From NCBI RefSeq assembly GCF_040219635.1, contig NZ_JAVJSC010000006.1:1-64000 (forward strand): DNA of 64,000 nucleotides. The letters are read 5' to 3'. The stretch is from Pyruvatibacter sp. GTDB taxonomy: Bacteria; Pseudomonadota; Alphaproteobacteria; CGMCC-115125. Position 1 is the first letter of the stretch; every line of letters begins with the position of its first letter. The notes under the pieces were generated by a model, which saw nothing but the letters and a program-made list of their open reading frames with translations, was not told the origin of the DNA and searched no databases. Positions 51,920 through 60,845 of this stretch are shown in pieces. A program made the translations under genes and the position numbers.

Positions 51920-52684
51920 TCAAGCCTGGTCGTAACTCGTTCGAGAATCGCGCAGTGCATTTACCAGCTTCTCGCGCTCGCCAAAAAAATTAGCCAATGC
52001 AAGAGCGTCATCGTAATTGGCTTTTCCATCGTCCGAAGATACGGAAAAATCAAGGTGTCTGACGACATCTCGAACGCAGCCGAGAATCGAGCTCCCACCG
52101 AACGAACCTTCATCTGGAAAATCCTCCCTTACGGCGAGATACGCATAGAGGGCGTTGAGTACGATTTTGGCCCCACTCTTCGTAATATGTTCGTACATTT
52201 CTTTCGACGTTTCCATTCCTCCTTCGGCGGCTACCTTAATTACAGCCTCAAATCTATCTGCTGTGTGGTATGCGGTCAGGATTCGGGCGGCGCATTTGTA
52301 GGAGAACTGCCCAAGCCCCGTGGCGATGAGAGAAAAATTCGTGGGTTCCCCGCTGTAGCCCAGCAAAACGGCGCGCTTGAACTTCTTGTGCGGGTCATCG
52401 CCATCGCTGTTGATCACGTCCAAGAAGCCGCTTGTGCGCTCAGCGCAATCCACCAAAGCGCGGAATATAACCGGCAGCTGGTCCTTCTTGGAGTTGTAGC
52501 GGTCTCGTCGGTGGTTTCTTTCGGCGTGATAGATCGCGCCTGCGGCAACAAGAATAGCGACAGTGGGTGCGACCACCGGCGCCCAGAGAACAACCTCGGA
52601 CGGCCACCCGGGCGGCACCACAAGACCCATCAAAAAAACGCCGAGAAAAAATCCCGCCAGAATACCTATCGCCAAGTCGATCAT
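51920..52684 (-). CDS. Opposite-strand membrane protein, probable phage moron
   Basis: A 254-residue protein with two N-terminal membrane helices (IDLAIGILAGFFLGVFLMGLVV and VVLWAPVVAPTVAILVAAGAIY) and a long cytoplasmic helical domain starting HAERNHRRDRYNSKKDQLP. It sits on the minus strand inside a plus-strand phage operon and its base composition is visibly less GC-rich than its neighbours, signs of a separately acquired gene. I do not recognise the family; membrane proteins in this setting can act in superinfection exclusion or defence. ATG 52684 is chosen over an upstream start that overlaps the Mor gene. Confidence 0.72.
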   Translation of the reverse strand: MIDLAIGILAGFFLGVFLMGLVVPPGWPSEVVLWAPVVAPTVAILVAAGAIYHAERNHRRDRYNSKKDQLPVIFRALVDCAERTSGFLDVINSDGDDPHKKFKRAVLLGYSGEPTNFSLIATGLGQFSYKCAARILTAYHTADRFEAVIKVAAEGGMETSKEMYEHITKSGAKIVLNALYAYLAVREDFPDEGSFGGSSILGCVRDVVRHLDFSVSSDDGKANYDDALALANFFGEREKLVNALRDSRTSYDQA

Positions 52685-52763
52685 GACGTGTACCCGCTCT
52701 CGCTTGAGGAGACTGAACGCCAATACTACGTGATTCCTCTGTGCCGGTGGCGGACTGCCGGGC

Positions 52764-53147
52764 ATGAATGAAATAAACAATCAGCTGCCGGACCTGTTGG
52801 CACGCATCGCGGACGCGGTGGGTGAAGAGGCGGCGTTGCTGGTTGCAAAGGAATGGGGCGGGCGTCGTCTTTACATTCCCCAGCACGTGCCGCCGGGGCA
52901 CCGGCTTGTGCAGGTGCTTGGCCGGCCGCGCGCTGAAAAAGTGGTTGAGACGCTGGGCTATGGTCAGGTGGTTGTGCCGCTTGGTCCGGAGGCGGACGGG
53001 GCTGCCAGGCGCGCCATGATCCGGCAACTGCTGGACGAAGGTGTGTCGCAGCACACGATTGCCCGCCGGGTGCGGGTTCATATCCGCACGGTGGAGCGCG
53101 AAGCACAGCGATGCCGCGCCGCGCAACAGCCCAATCTGTTTGGGTAA
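52764..53147 (+). CDS. mor: Mor-family transcription activator
   Basis: A 127-residue member of the Mor/C family, which in Mu activates middle or late promoters. The N-terminal dimerisation part DLLARIADAVGEEAALLVAKEWGGRRLYIP and the C-terminal HTH RRAMIRQLLDEGVSQHTIARRVRVHIRTVEREAQR are diagnostic. The stop codon is next to a perfect palindrome (53149-53164) upstream of the lysozyme gene. No separate C homologue is seen in the window. Confidence 0.93.
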   Translation: MNEINNQLPDLLARIADAVGEEAALLVAKEWGGRRLYIPQHVPPGHRLVQVLGRPRAEKVVETLGYGQVVVPLGPEADGAARRAMIRQLLDEGVSQHTIARRVRVHIRTVEREAQRCRAAQQPNLFG

Positions 53148-53148
53148 T

Positions 53149-53164
53149 CCCGACACCTGTCGGG
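53149..53164. promoter_or_regulatory. Perfect palindrome upstream of lysozyme gene, candidate late-promoter element
   Basis: CCCGACACCTGTCGGG, a perfect dyad with 7-base arms, within an 18-base sequence (ATCCCGACACCTGTCGGG) that recurs exactly at 61958-61975 upstream of the protease gene. It starts two bases after the Mor stop and is 77 bases before the lysozyme start. It could be an activator site or a hairpin. Confidence 0.6.
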
Positions 53165-53241
53165 CTGCTTAATTTCGGGATCAGCACAGATGGTGGGCGG
53201 GATTAAGCGCACCCGTTTGACCCTGAAAAGCATCCCCGGCC

Positions 53242-53826
53242 ATGACCCCCGATACAAAGTTTGATGCAGCGATTGAGACAGTGCTCCGCCATGAAGGCGG
53301 CTATGTCAATGATCCCGTTGATCCCGGTGGTGCCACCAACTGGGGCATCAGCCTGCGGTTCCTGCTGTCGCTTGGGCGGCTCGATGCGGACGGCGACGGG
53401 CGGCATGATTTTGATTTCGACATGGACGGCGACGTTGACCCGGCCGACATGAAGCTGCTGCCGCGCGCGGATGCGATTGCGCTCTACAAAAAATACTGGT
53501 GGGACAAGTTTTCCTACGGCGACATGCCGGAGCTCACGGGAGCCAAGCTGTTTGACCTGTCGGTCAATATGGGCGCGCGCCAGGCGCACCGGCTGTTGCA
53601 GCGCGCTCTCAGGGCGAACGGGCAGCGCTCGCTGGAGGATGACGGCCTGATCGGGCGGCACACGCTGCAGGCGCTCAATGCCGTGGCCAAATACTCGGCT
53701 CAGGGCGACTACGCCGCCACCGTGGCGCTGCGCTCGGAAGCGGCCGGCTTTTATCGCGGGCTCATCATTTGTCGCCCGGTGTTCAAAAAATATGAAGGCG
53801 GCTGGCTGCGCCGCGCCTACGCATAG
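53242..53826 (+). CDS. GH108 endolysin
   Basis: A 194-residue peptidoglycan hydrolase with a GH108 catalytic domain and a C-terminal peptidoglycan-binding region. The catalytic glutamate is E18 in VLRHEGGYVNDPVDPGGATNWGIS. Residues 48-69 form an aspartate-rich insertion (DADGDG and DMDGDVDPADM) that looks like two EF-hand/dockerin-like calcium loops. It lies next to the holin gene, so it is the lysis enzyme. Confidence 0.93.
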   Translation: MTPDTKFDAAIETVLRHEGGYVNDPVDPGGATNWGISLRFLLSLGRLDADGDGRHDFDFDMDGDVDPADMKLLPRADAIALYKKYWWDKFSYGDMPELTGAKLFDLSVNMGARQAHRLLQRALRANGQRSLEDDGLIGRHTLQALNAVAKYSAQGDYAATVALRSEAAGFYRGLIICRPVFKKYEGGWLRRAYA

Positions 53827-53836
53827 GAGTTGTTTG

Positions 53837-54412
53837 ATGGACTGGGGTGATATTGGGCGCAGGGTTGCAAAGTCTGCACCGCTGATCGGCGGGTTGCTGG
53901 GCGGCCCGGCGGGCGGTGCCGTCGGCGGCATCATTGCCTCTGTGCTTGGCACTGAGGCAAAGCCCGATCAGGTGGCGGCCGCGTTGAGCACGGACCCGGC
54001 CGCGCTGGCAAAGGTCATTGAGGTTGAAGCACAGCAACGCATTGAGCTGACGCGCATGACGCTGGAAGCGCAGACGGCGCAGTTCGGTCAACAGCACGAG
54101 ACGATCCGTGCGGAGCTCGCGAGCGAGAACATCTGGAAATCGGGATGGCGCCCGTTCTTTGGCTGGTGTGTTGCGCTGGTGTGGCTGCTGATGGGTACGG
54201 GCATTGTTTACATCACGGTGTTTCAACCGTCGGAGGCAAAAGACATCATGGAAGGCATCGCCAGCCTTACCGGGTTGTTTGGTATCGCGCTGGCGGTGCT
54301 CGGTGTGAACATCCAGCAGCGCAGCCAGGACAAACGGCGTCTGCTTGGCCAGCCGGATGACTCGGTGATTGGCCGTCTGGCGAGTGGCTTTAGCGGGGCG
54401 AACAGCCTGTGA
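53837..54412 (+). CDS. 3TM-type holin
   Basis: A 191-residue protein of the three-transmembrane phage holin group. There is a glycine-rich N-terminal hydrophobic part (LIGGLLGGPAGGAVGGIIASVLG), a central helical region and two C-terminal helices (PFFGWCVALVWLLMGTGIVYITVF and ASLTGLFGIALAVLGV). It releases the endolysin by forming membrane lesions. TAGGAGT precedes the ATG at 53837. Its 3' end overlaps the DUF2730 start by 4 bases. Confidence 0.88.
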   Translation: MDWGDIGRRVAKSAPLIGGLLGGPAGGAVGGIIASVLGTEAKPDQVAAALSTDPAALAKVIEVEAQQRIELTRMTLEAQTAQFGQQHETIRAELASENIWKSGWRPFFGWCVALVWLLMGTGIVYITVFQPSEAKDIMEGIASLTGLFGIALAVLGVNIQQRSQDKRRLLGQPDDSVIGRLASGFSGANSL

Positions 54413-54831
54413 CCGACTGGATAAAAGTAGGTCTGGATTTTGTGGCGCTGGTGATTGCCGTTGTCAGCATCCTGTTCGCCTGGGTACGCACACGCGACGC
54501 ATCCAACCGCAGTGAAATGAAAGCGATTGAGGGCAACATCGAATCTGTGAGGAGCGAGGTATCTGTGGAGCGAGATGAACGCCGCCGTTCACTGGAAAAT
54601 GAACGCAAGAGACGCGCGGATTCAAACGGTGAGTTGAAGGATCGGATGACGGCTGTTGAAGAGCACGTGAAGCACCTGCCGACGATTGAGCATCACTCCG
54701 ATCTACACCGCGACCTCAACAAGCTGGAAGGCCGCTTCGATGCGATGTCCGCAAAAATTGACGCGAACATGGCAACGACCCGGCGGATCGAAGACTTTCT
54801 GATGCCATCAAACAGCGAGGCGAAACGATGA
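54409..54831 (+). CDS. DUF2730 family prophage protein
   Basis: A 140-residue protein with a GTG start, an N-terminal membrane helix (LDFVALVIAVVSILFAWV) and a long coiled-coil region (EMKAIEGNIESVRSEVSVERDERRRSLENER, then TAVEEHVKHLPTIEHHSDLHRDLNKLEGR). DUF2730 proteins are found in Mu-like lysis regions, at the place of Mu gp25; a spanin-like or lysis-accessory role is possible. Confidence 0.88.
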   Translation: MTDWIKVGLDFVALVIAVVSILFAWVRTRDASNRSEMKAIEGNIESVRSEVSVERDERRRSLENERKRRADSNGELKDRMTAVEEHVKHLPTIEHHSDLHRDLNKLEGRFDAMSAKIDANMATTRRIEDFLMPSNSEAKR

Positions 54832-55133
54832 GCTATGCTGAATACATGATGGAAGACCGACGGCTTGTCGTGCTGCGGGCGCTTTATCAGGAGGCTGATC
54901 GTCGCCTGAATGAAGCCGTGCTCCAGCGTGTGCTGGAAGGGTTCGGTCATCGCGTCGCGCGACATGCCGTGCGCGAAGTACTGGACTGGCTGGTGGAGGT
55001 CCGTGCGATCAGGGTCGAAACCTTCGGCAGTGGCCAAGTCTATATCGCCGAGCTGCTTGAGCGGGGCGAAGATCATGTGGCCGGCCGCACCCTCATCAAT
55101 GGTATTGCGCGCCCAAGTGCCAGTAGCAGTTAG
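54828..55133 (+). CDS. Mu gp26-like (VpaChn25_0724 family) protein
   Basis: A 101-residue protein of the small phage family found between gp25-like and gp27-like genes. The pattern YMMEDRRLVVLRALYQEADRRLNEAVLQRVLEGFGHRVARHAVREVLDWLVEVRAI looks like a winged helix. Its function is unknown. Starts in the DUF2730 stop codon. Confidence 0.85.
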   Translation: MSYAEYMMEDRRLVVLRALYQEADRRLNEAVLQRVLEGFGHRVARHAVREVLDWLVEVRAIRVETFGSGQVYIAELLERGEDHVAGRTLINGIARPSASSS

Positions 55134-55141
55134 GGGCTGTC

Positions 55142-55726
55142 ATGTCAGAGCGGCGCAAGCGCGGGCGGCTGTCCAAAATCGAGATGCTGCCTGATGACTG
55201 TCAGGAAGATGTGGTGTGGGCCAGCAAGGAGCTGACCGAACGGCGGCGCACGGCGGAAGAAATACGCCTTGAGTTCAACGCCCGCATTGAAGCCAAGGGA
55301 CAGGAGCCGATTTCGAGCTCGGCCTTCAACCGGCATTCGGTGGCGTTTGCAAAATACAGCCAGAACATGGCGCAGGCGCGCGAGATTGCCAGCATCATGG
55401 CCGAGCGCATGGATGATCAGCCCGACGGCGACGTGGGGCTGCTCCTGGTCGAGACCATCAAGACGCTGGTCTATGACGTGGTGGTCGATGCCACGCTTGC
55501 CGACGACAGCGCAGGCATCAAGATGCTCAAGGAAGCAGCGGTCGCGGTGCAAAAGCTGGAACAGGCGCGCAAGACCAATGTTGAAACGCGTGTGAAGATC
55601 GCAGACCGCTTTGTGACCGATGCGGCGGATGCTGCCGAGGCGGCTGCGATCCGCAGCGGTCTGTCCGGCCCGGCTGCCGCCGATATTCGCAAGCAGGTGC
55701 TGGGCGTGCGGGAGCCGGCAAAGTGA
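55142..55726 (+). CDS. Mu gp27-like protein, DUF3486
   Basis: A 194-residue protein matching DUF3486, thought to be the small terminase subunit of Mu-like phages. The N-terminus RRKRGRLSKIEMLPDDCQEDVVWASKELTERRRTAEEI contains a DNA-binding HTH, and the rest is helical. It is directly followed by the large terminase with a 4-base overlap, as expected for terminase subunits. Confidence 0.92.
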   Translation: MSERRKRGRLSKIEMLPDDCQEDVVWASKELTERRRTAEEIRLEFNARIEAKGQEPISSSAFNRHSVAFAKYSQNMAQAREIASIMAERMDDQPDGDVGLLLVETIKTLVYDVVVDATLADDSAGIKMLKEAAVAVQKLEQARKTNVETRVKIADRFVTDAADAAEAAAIRSGLSGPAAADIRKQVLGVREPAK

Positions 55727-57369
55727 CGCTGCCCCCCGAAGAGACCAAGACGGTTGCCGCGCCAACAGTGTTTGACGAAGGTGAGATGCAGGGCTTGCCG
55801 CTGCCGGAAGACCCGTTGGCCGACGGCATTCTCATGGCGCATCAAAAGGCATGGCTCGAAGATACCTACGATCTCAAGCTATGCGAAAAGGGTCGCCGTA
55901 CCGGACTGACTTTCGCCGAGGCACTGGACGACACCATCACCTCCGCAACGTCGCGCGCCGATGGCGGGGACAACGTGTTCTACATCGGCGATACCAAAGA
56001 CAAGGGCCGGGAGTTCATTGGTTATGTCGCGCACTTTGCGCGCGTCTTGATGGACGAGCTGCTCGACATCGAAGAGTTCCTGTTTGAAGACCAGCTCAAG
56101 GACGGCAGTACGCGGAACATTGCAGCTTTCCGCGTCCGGTTCGCGTCGGGATTTCGCGTTGAGGCTTTGTCGTCTCGCCCCGCAAACATTCGCGGTCTGC
56201 AGGGCATCGTGGTGATTGACGAGGCAGCCTTCCACAAGGACGTGCGCGAAGTGCTGGATGCTGTGAATGCGCTGCTGATATGGGGCGGCAAAGTGCGCGT
56301 GATCTCAACCCATAACGGTGAGCGCAATCCGTTCAATGAACTGATCAATGAGGCACGCGCGGGCAAGAACGACTTCCACGTTCACACCATCACCTTCGAT
56401 GATGCCGTCAACAATGGGCTGTACGAGCGGCGGTGCTTTGTGAAAGGCGAAGAGCCAACGGCCGAAGGCAAGGACGCATGGTTGAAGTTGATCCGTGGTT
56501 CTTACGGCACGCGCACCGCTGCGATGCGTCAGGAACTGGATGTGATCCCGGCCGAGGGCGATGGCGTGTTCATGACCCGCGCCCTGATCGAAGCCTGCGC
56601 GCATGACGATATTCCGGTGCTGCGCTGGGTGGTGCCGGACGAACTGAAGTTTGCCGCCGAACGCGAGCGCGACGCCGCCGTAGAGCGATGGTTCAACGGC
56701 CATGCCGCGCCGCTGCTTGCCGCGCTCGACCCGCATTTGCGGTCAGGCTTTGGGCAGGACTTTGCGCGCAAGGGAGACGCCAGCGCGATATGGCCATTTC
56801 AGATTGCGCGCGACCTGACGCGGCAGACGCCGTTTGTGATCGAGCTGCGCAACTGCCCGTTCGAGATGCAGAAAAAACTGCTGTTCATGGTGGTGGACCG
56901 GCTCCCGCGATTTTTCTCAGGCGTGCTCGATGCCACGGGCAACGGGGCTTATCTGGCCGAAGTGGCAGCGCAGCGCTACGGGTCGCGCGTGGTGGAACAG
57001 TCGCTGTCGCTTGAGTGGTATCGGATCAACATGCCGCAATATCGAACGGCCTTTGAAGACCGCTCAATCACGATTCCAAAGGACGAGGATGTGGTGGGCG
57101 ACCATCAGGCGATTGTCTATCAGGATGGTGTGGCGCGTGTTCCCCAGGGCGCAACTAATACCGGTACTGATGGGTATGAGCGGCACGGCGACACAGCCAT
57201 TGCCGGCGCGCTGGCGTGGTTTGCGTCACGACAGGACAGCGTGCCGATCGAGTTTCAAAGTTCAGGCGACGGGCGGGTGGCCGAAGCCGCCATGCCCGGG
57301 CGGAGCGGCATTGACCGCGACACTGGCTTTGGTGTTGCGCGCGGTGGCGCCGATTTGACGGGGTATTAA
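55723..57369 (+). CDS. Terminase large subunit (Mu gp28-like)
   Basis: A 548-residue ATPase/nuclease that packages phage DNA. The GTG start overlaps the gp27 stop. The Walker A-like segment is CEKGRRTGLTFA and Walker B is GIVVIDEAAFHKD; the C-terminal RNase H-like nuclease region begins around LAALDPHLRSGFGQDFARKGD. The length matches Mu gp28. Confidence 0.95.
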   Translation: MTLPPEETKTVAAPTVFDEGEMQGLPLPEDPLADGILMAHQKAWLEDTYDLKLCEKGRRTGLTFAEALDDTITSATSRADGGDNVFYIGDTKDKGREFIGYVAHFARVLMDELLDIEEFLFEDQLKDGSTRNIAAFRVRFASGFRVEALSSRPANIRGLQGIVVIDEAAFHKDVREVLDAVNALLIWGGKVRVISTHNGERNPFNELINEARAGKNDFHVHTITFDDAVNNGLYERRCFVKGEEPTAEGKDAWLKLIRGSYGTRTAAMRQELDVIPAEGDGVFMTRALIEACAHDDIPVLRWVVPDELKFAAERERDAAVERWFNGHAAPLLAALDPHLRSGFGQDFARKGDASAIWPFQIARDLTRQTPFVIELRNCPFEMQKKLLFMVVDRLPRFFSGVLDATGNGAYLAEVAAQRYGSRVVEQSLSLEWYRINMPQYRTAFEDRSITIPKDEDVVGDHQAIVYQDGVARVPQGATNTGTDGYERHGDTAIAGALAWFASRQDSVPIEFQSSGDGRVAEAAMPGRSGIDRDTGFGVARGGADLTGY

Positions 57370-57372
57370 AAT

Positions 57373-58896
57373 ATGGCCGACACGACACAGGACGGGAAGG
57401 CAACACGGCCGGACCTGAACGAGATCGCGACCAGCGCCGACGGTCGCGACATCACCCGGCCGTTTACGCAGGCGCTGCTGACCAACGATGATACGGTGCT
57501 GGCAGCGCGCGGCGGCGGCCTTGAGCTCTATGAAGAGGTGCTGCGCGATACGCAGGTGTATTCATGCTTCCAGCAACGGCGGCTGGCAGTGGTCTCAGCC
57601 GAGCTTGAAGTTGAAGCCGGGGCCGATGACAAGGCCAGCCAGATGGCGGCCGACATGGTGCGGGAGAACCTGCGCAACATCCTGTTTGACCAGGCGTGCA
57701 ATCGGATGGCCTACGGCATTTTTTATGGCTATGCCATTGGCGAGATGATGTGGGCAAAAGATGGCGCGAACTTTGTCATCGATGCGATCAAGGTCCGCCG
57801 CGCCCGCCGGTTCAGATATGACCGGGACGGCGGCCTGCGGCTGCTGACCCTGAACAACATGCATGACGGCGAGCTGATGCCGGCGCGCAAGTTCTGGACA
57901 TTTGTATCAGGCGCGGAAGACGACGATACGCCCTATGGCCGTGGCCTTGCGCACTACTGCTACTGGCCTGCGTTCTTCAAGCGCCACACGCTCAAGTTCT
58001 GGCTAACCTTCCTGGACAAGTACGGCGGGCCGACAGCGGTGGGCAAATACCCGCCCGGCTCCACCAAGGAAGAGATGGACAGGCTGCTGGCAGCGGTCAC
58101 GGCCATGCGGTCTGACAGCGCGGTCATCATGCCCGAAGGCATGGCGGCGGAGCTCATCGAGGCCACGCGCAGCGGCGGTGCCAGTTTTGAGCTGATGTAT
58201 GACCGCCTTGATGCCTCGATCTCGAAAGCCATTCTCTCGCAGACCATGACGACGGATGACGGCTCGTCGAAGTCGCAAAGCGAAACCCACATGGATGTGC
58301 GTGAAGATGTGGTGAAGGCGGACAGCGATCTGCAATGCGCGTCGTTCAACCAGGGGCCGGTGAAGTGGCTGACCGAATGGAACTATCCCGGTGCCACGCC
58401 GCCGCGCGTCTGGCGCGCGGTCGAGCCGCCCGAAGATCTCGATCAGCTGGCGGATCGCGACACCAAAATCTACGGCATGGGGTTCAAGCCGACGGAGGCG
58501 TATGTGAAAGACACCTATGGGGAAGGCTGGGAACCCGACCCGGACCGGACACCTGCGCTGCAGGCACCGCCGCATCCGCCAGTGCCAGGCAGCGGCAAGA
58601 CGACAAGGGCGGGCAGCGCCGACTTCGCCGAGCCGTTGCCAACCGACGCCATTCAGGAGGCTGCTGACAATCTCGACGACGATTGGGAAGAGATCATGGC
58701 ACCGATCATCGATCCGATCCGCGCCCGGATCGACAAAGCCGACACACTGGAAGAGGTGCGCGATACGCTGATCAATTCGATTGAAGACATGGACGAGGCG
58801 GCCTTCGCGGAGCATCTGGGGCGGCTGGGCTTCGAGGCGCGCATCGCAGGTATGGTCGGCGCACCCTTAAGTGATGACGACGAGGTGTCGGGCTGA
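57373..58896 (+). CDS. Portal protein (Mu gp29-like, DUF935)
   Basis: A 507-residue portal that forms the dodecameric channel at the head vertex. Family segments are QVYSCFQQRRLAVVSAELEVEAG, GIFYGYAIGEMMWAKDG, GLAHYCYWPAFFKRHTLKFWLTFLDKYGGPTAVG and LSQTMTTDDGSSKSQSETHM. It lies between the terminase and head morphogenesis genes in canonical order and overlaps the next start by one base. Confidence 0.95.
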   Translation: MADTTQDGKATRPDLNEIATSADGRDITRPFTQALLTNDDTVLAARGGGLELYEEVLRDTQVYSCFQQRRLAVVSAELEVEAGADDKASQMAADMVRENLRNILFDQACNRMAYGIFYGYAIGEMMWAKDGANFVIDAIKVRRARRFRYDRDGGLRLLTLNNMHDGELMPARKFWTFVSGAEDDDTPYGRGLAHYCYWPAFFKRHTLKFWLTFLDKYGGPTAVGKYPPGSTKEEMDRLLAAVTAMRSDSAVIMPEGMAAELIEATRSGGASFELMYDRLDASISKAILSQTMTTDDGSSKSQSETHMDVREDVVKADSDLQCASFNQGPVKWLTEWNYPGATPPRVWRAVEPPEDLDQLADRDTKIYGMGFKPTEAYVKDTYGEGWEPDPDRTPALQAPPHPPVPGSGKTTRAGSADFAEPLPTDAIQEAADNLDDDWEEIMAPIIDPIRARIDKADTLEEVRDTLINSIEDMDEAAFAEHLGRLGFEARIAGMVGAPLSDDDEVSG

Positions 58897-60170
58897 TGGC
58901 TGCCGCCATTAAGTTGGGCGGCCGTCCGCCTGCGGACGCGGTGCGCTTTTTTGAAAGCAAGGGCTACCAGACCGGGTTCGACTGGCGCGATGTGTGGCAA
59001 CAGGAACATGCCCGCGCGTTCACCGTCGCCAAGGCGATGCGCCTCGACATTCTGCAGGACATTCGCCAGGAGGTGGATCGCGCCATTCGCGAGGGCACCA
59101 CGCTGGCCGAGTTCAAGGAGCGGCTGACACCGGCCCTGCAGCGCAAGGGATGGTGGGGCCGGCAATCGGCGACAGATCCCGTGACTGGTGAAATACGCAC
59201 CGTGCAGCTGGGCAGCCCGCGCCGGCTGGCGACGATCTATGACACCAATCTGCGGATGTCTCATGCGGCCGGGCGCTGGGCACGGGTGGAGCGCAACGCG
59301 GCGCGGCGACCGTACCTGGTCTATCGCGCGGTGATGGATGACCGCACCCGCGACGAGCACCGGCAATGGCACGACATCGTGCGGCCGTGGGACGATGCGT
59401 TCTGGGATACCCACTATCCGCCCAACGGCTGGCACTGCCGCTGCATCGTGCGCCAGATGGGCGTGCGTGATCTCAAGCGCAACGGGCTTGAGATGTCGTC
59501 GGATGCGGATGTGCAGAAGGTGACTGCCCAGACGAAGCGCTGGCGCAACAAGCGCACCGGCGCCGTCGAGCAGCTGCCGGTGGGGATTGCGCCGGGCTTC
59601 AATTACAATGTGGGCAAGGCGCATATGCGCGGGCTCACACCACCGCCGCGCTCAGGGCCGCTGCCGGTGCCGGCCATCATCAACAACGCTGCGACGGTGC
59701 CGATGCCACCGCCGCGTAACCTGCCGCCGGGCATTGAGTTTGATGGCACGCCGGAACAGAAGATGGACATGTTTTTGCAAGCCTTCGGGGCCAGCCGGTC
59801 AAAGCCTGCCGTGTTCACCGACGTGATTGGCGAGCGCCTGGTGATTTCAGATGCGCTGTTCAAAACGGCTGACGGCACGTTGAAGATCGGCAAACGGGAC
59901 CGGGTTGAAAGCCTCGCCCAAATTGCCCTGACCATCATGCAGCCGGATGAAATATGGTGGTATTGGGAAAAGCACCGCGCCACTGATACCTTCCGTTTGC
60001 GCCGTCGCTATTTGATGCGGGGACGACAGGAGGGCGACGCGCGCGGCTTCGTGGCGGCCTTCGATGTTGGTGCAGACGGCTGGGTCGGCATTACCGCTCA
60101 CCCAACCAACAAGCCATCTAACCTCATGCGCTCCCGAATGGGTGTGCTGGCCTATCGCCGTAGCGACTAA
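58896..60170 (+). CDS. Head morphogenesis protein gp30/F with C-terminal PBECR2-like nuclease domain
   Basis: A 424-residue protein. Residues about 30-290 match the Mu F/SPP1 gp7 minor head protein family, with the hallmark DDRTRDEHRQWHDIVRPWDDAFWDTHYPPNGWHCRC. The C-terminal part from about residue 300 (VFTDVIGERLVISDALF, then RVESLAQIALTIMQPDEIWWYWE) resembles the phage-Barnase-EndoU-ColicinE5/RelE-like nuclease 2 (PBECR2) family, which is often fused to such head proteins. An active nuclease cannot be shown from this alone. There is a proline-rich linker between the two parts. Confidence 0.9.
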   Translation: MAAAIKLGGRPPADAVRFFESKGYQTGFDWRDVWQQEHARAFTVAKAMRLDILQDIRQEVDRAIREGTTLAEFKERLTPALQRKGWWGRQSATDPVTGEIRTVQLGSPRRLATIYDTNLRMSHAAGRWARVERNAARRPYLVYRAVMDDRTRDEHRQWHDIVRPWDDAFWDTHYPPNGWHCRCIVRQMGVRDLKRNGLEMSSDADVQKVTAQTKRWRNKRTGAVEQLPVGIAPGFNYNVGKAHMRGLTPPPRSGPLPVPAIINNAATVPMPPPRNLPPGIEFDGTPEQKMDMFLQAFGASRSKPAVFTDVIGERLVISDALFKTADGTLKIGKRDRVESLAQIALTIMQPDEIWWYWEKHRATDTFRLRRRYLMRGRQEGDARGFVAAFDVGADGWVGITAHPTNKPSNLMRSRMGVLAYRRSD

Positions 60171-60191
60171 AGCAAGGGAAAGGACTGACCG

Positions 60192-60845
60192 ATGATTTCC
60201 GACCTTCAAAGCGTGTTTGATCTGCCGCTCTCGACTCTTGTCGTGCTGGGTGCCGGCTTCGCGGCCTACCGGGTGGCTTTCACCGGCAAGAAAAAGGGGC
60301 ACGGGGCGATTGATGTCTTCTTCATCACGGTCGTGTTTGCGGCGATCGCCAAGTTCGCGTTCGAGGTGGCAAGCAACATGGTCCCTTCACCGACGCCGGA
60401 CGTGATGTCTGGTTACGCTGCACTTGCAGGATCGGCGGCGGCGGTTGTGGTTGCGCTCGGCGCGGCGGCTATCTGGCGCAAATGGGGAGAGGACCGATTC
60501 AAGGCGCTGCTTCGCGCAGGTAACGTGTCGTATTCGGATGGGAACCATTCAGCCTGGGACCAAGTGCGCGTTTCAATGTCGGCTAGGCCAACGCAGCTCA
60601 TCGTACGAAAAACGAGCGGCAAGCAGCTTATGTGCGACGATCTCAAGACGTGGGAGTATTTCCCCTTCGGCCCATGTATCTATGGCGAGGATGGATCGAT
60701 TGCGCTCTATGTCACGAACGTTCGCCAGGACGCCACCTTGGACTGGTTTGATATTGAGCCACTCGATGAAGGGGCGGGTGTGGCGATGACCTATATCCCT
60801 GCCGACCAGATTAGTGAGATCGAGGTCAGGTATCAGGTTCGCTAG
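60192..60845 (+). CDS. Prophage membrane protein of unknown function
   Basis: A 217-residue protein with three hydrophobic segments (LSTLVVLGAGFAAYRVAF, DVFFITVVFAAIAKFAFEV, AALAGSAAAVVVALGAAAIW) followed by a soluble C-terminal domain containing two cysteines. It occupies the place where Mu encodes gene G (gp31), but does not resemble a virion morphogenesis protein. It could be a cargo gene; a loose resemblance to the DUF6338 membrane proteins is possible but unproven. Confidence 0.7.
   Translation: MISDLQSVFDLPLSTLVVLGAGFAAYRVAFTGKKKGHGAIDVFFITVVFAAIAKFAFEVASNMVPSPTPDVMSGYAALAGSAAAVVVALGAAAIWRKWGEDRFKALLRAGNVSYSDGNHSAWDQVRVSMSARPTQLIVRKTSGKQLMCDDLKTWEYFPFGPCIYGEDGSIALYVTNVRQDATLDWFDIEPLDEGAGVAMTYIPADQISEIEVRYQVR

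Noticed and set aside
51647..52771. A 374-codon plus-strand open frame
   Set aside because: It runs antisense through the membrane moron; its translation lacks organised helices, while the minus-strand frame encodes a proper two-helix membrane protein.
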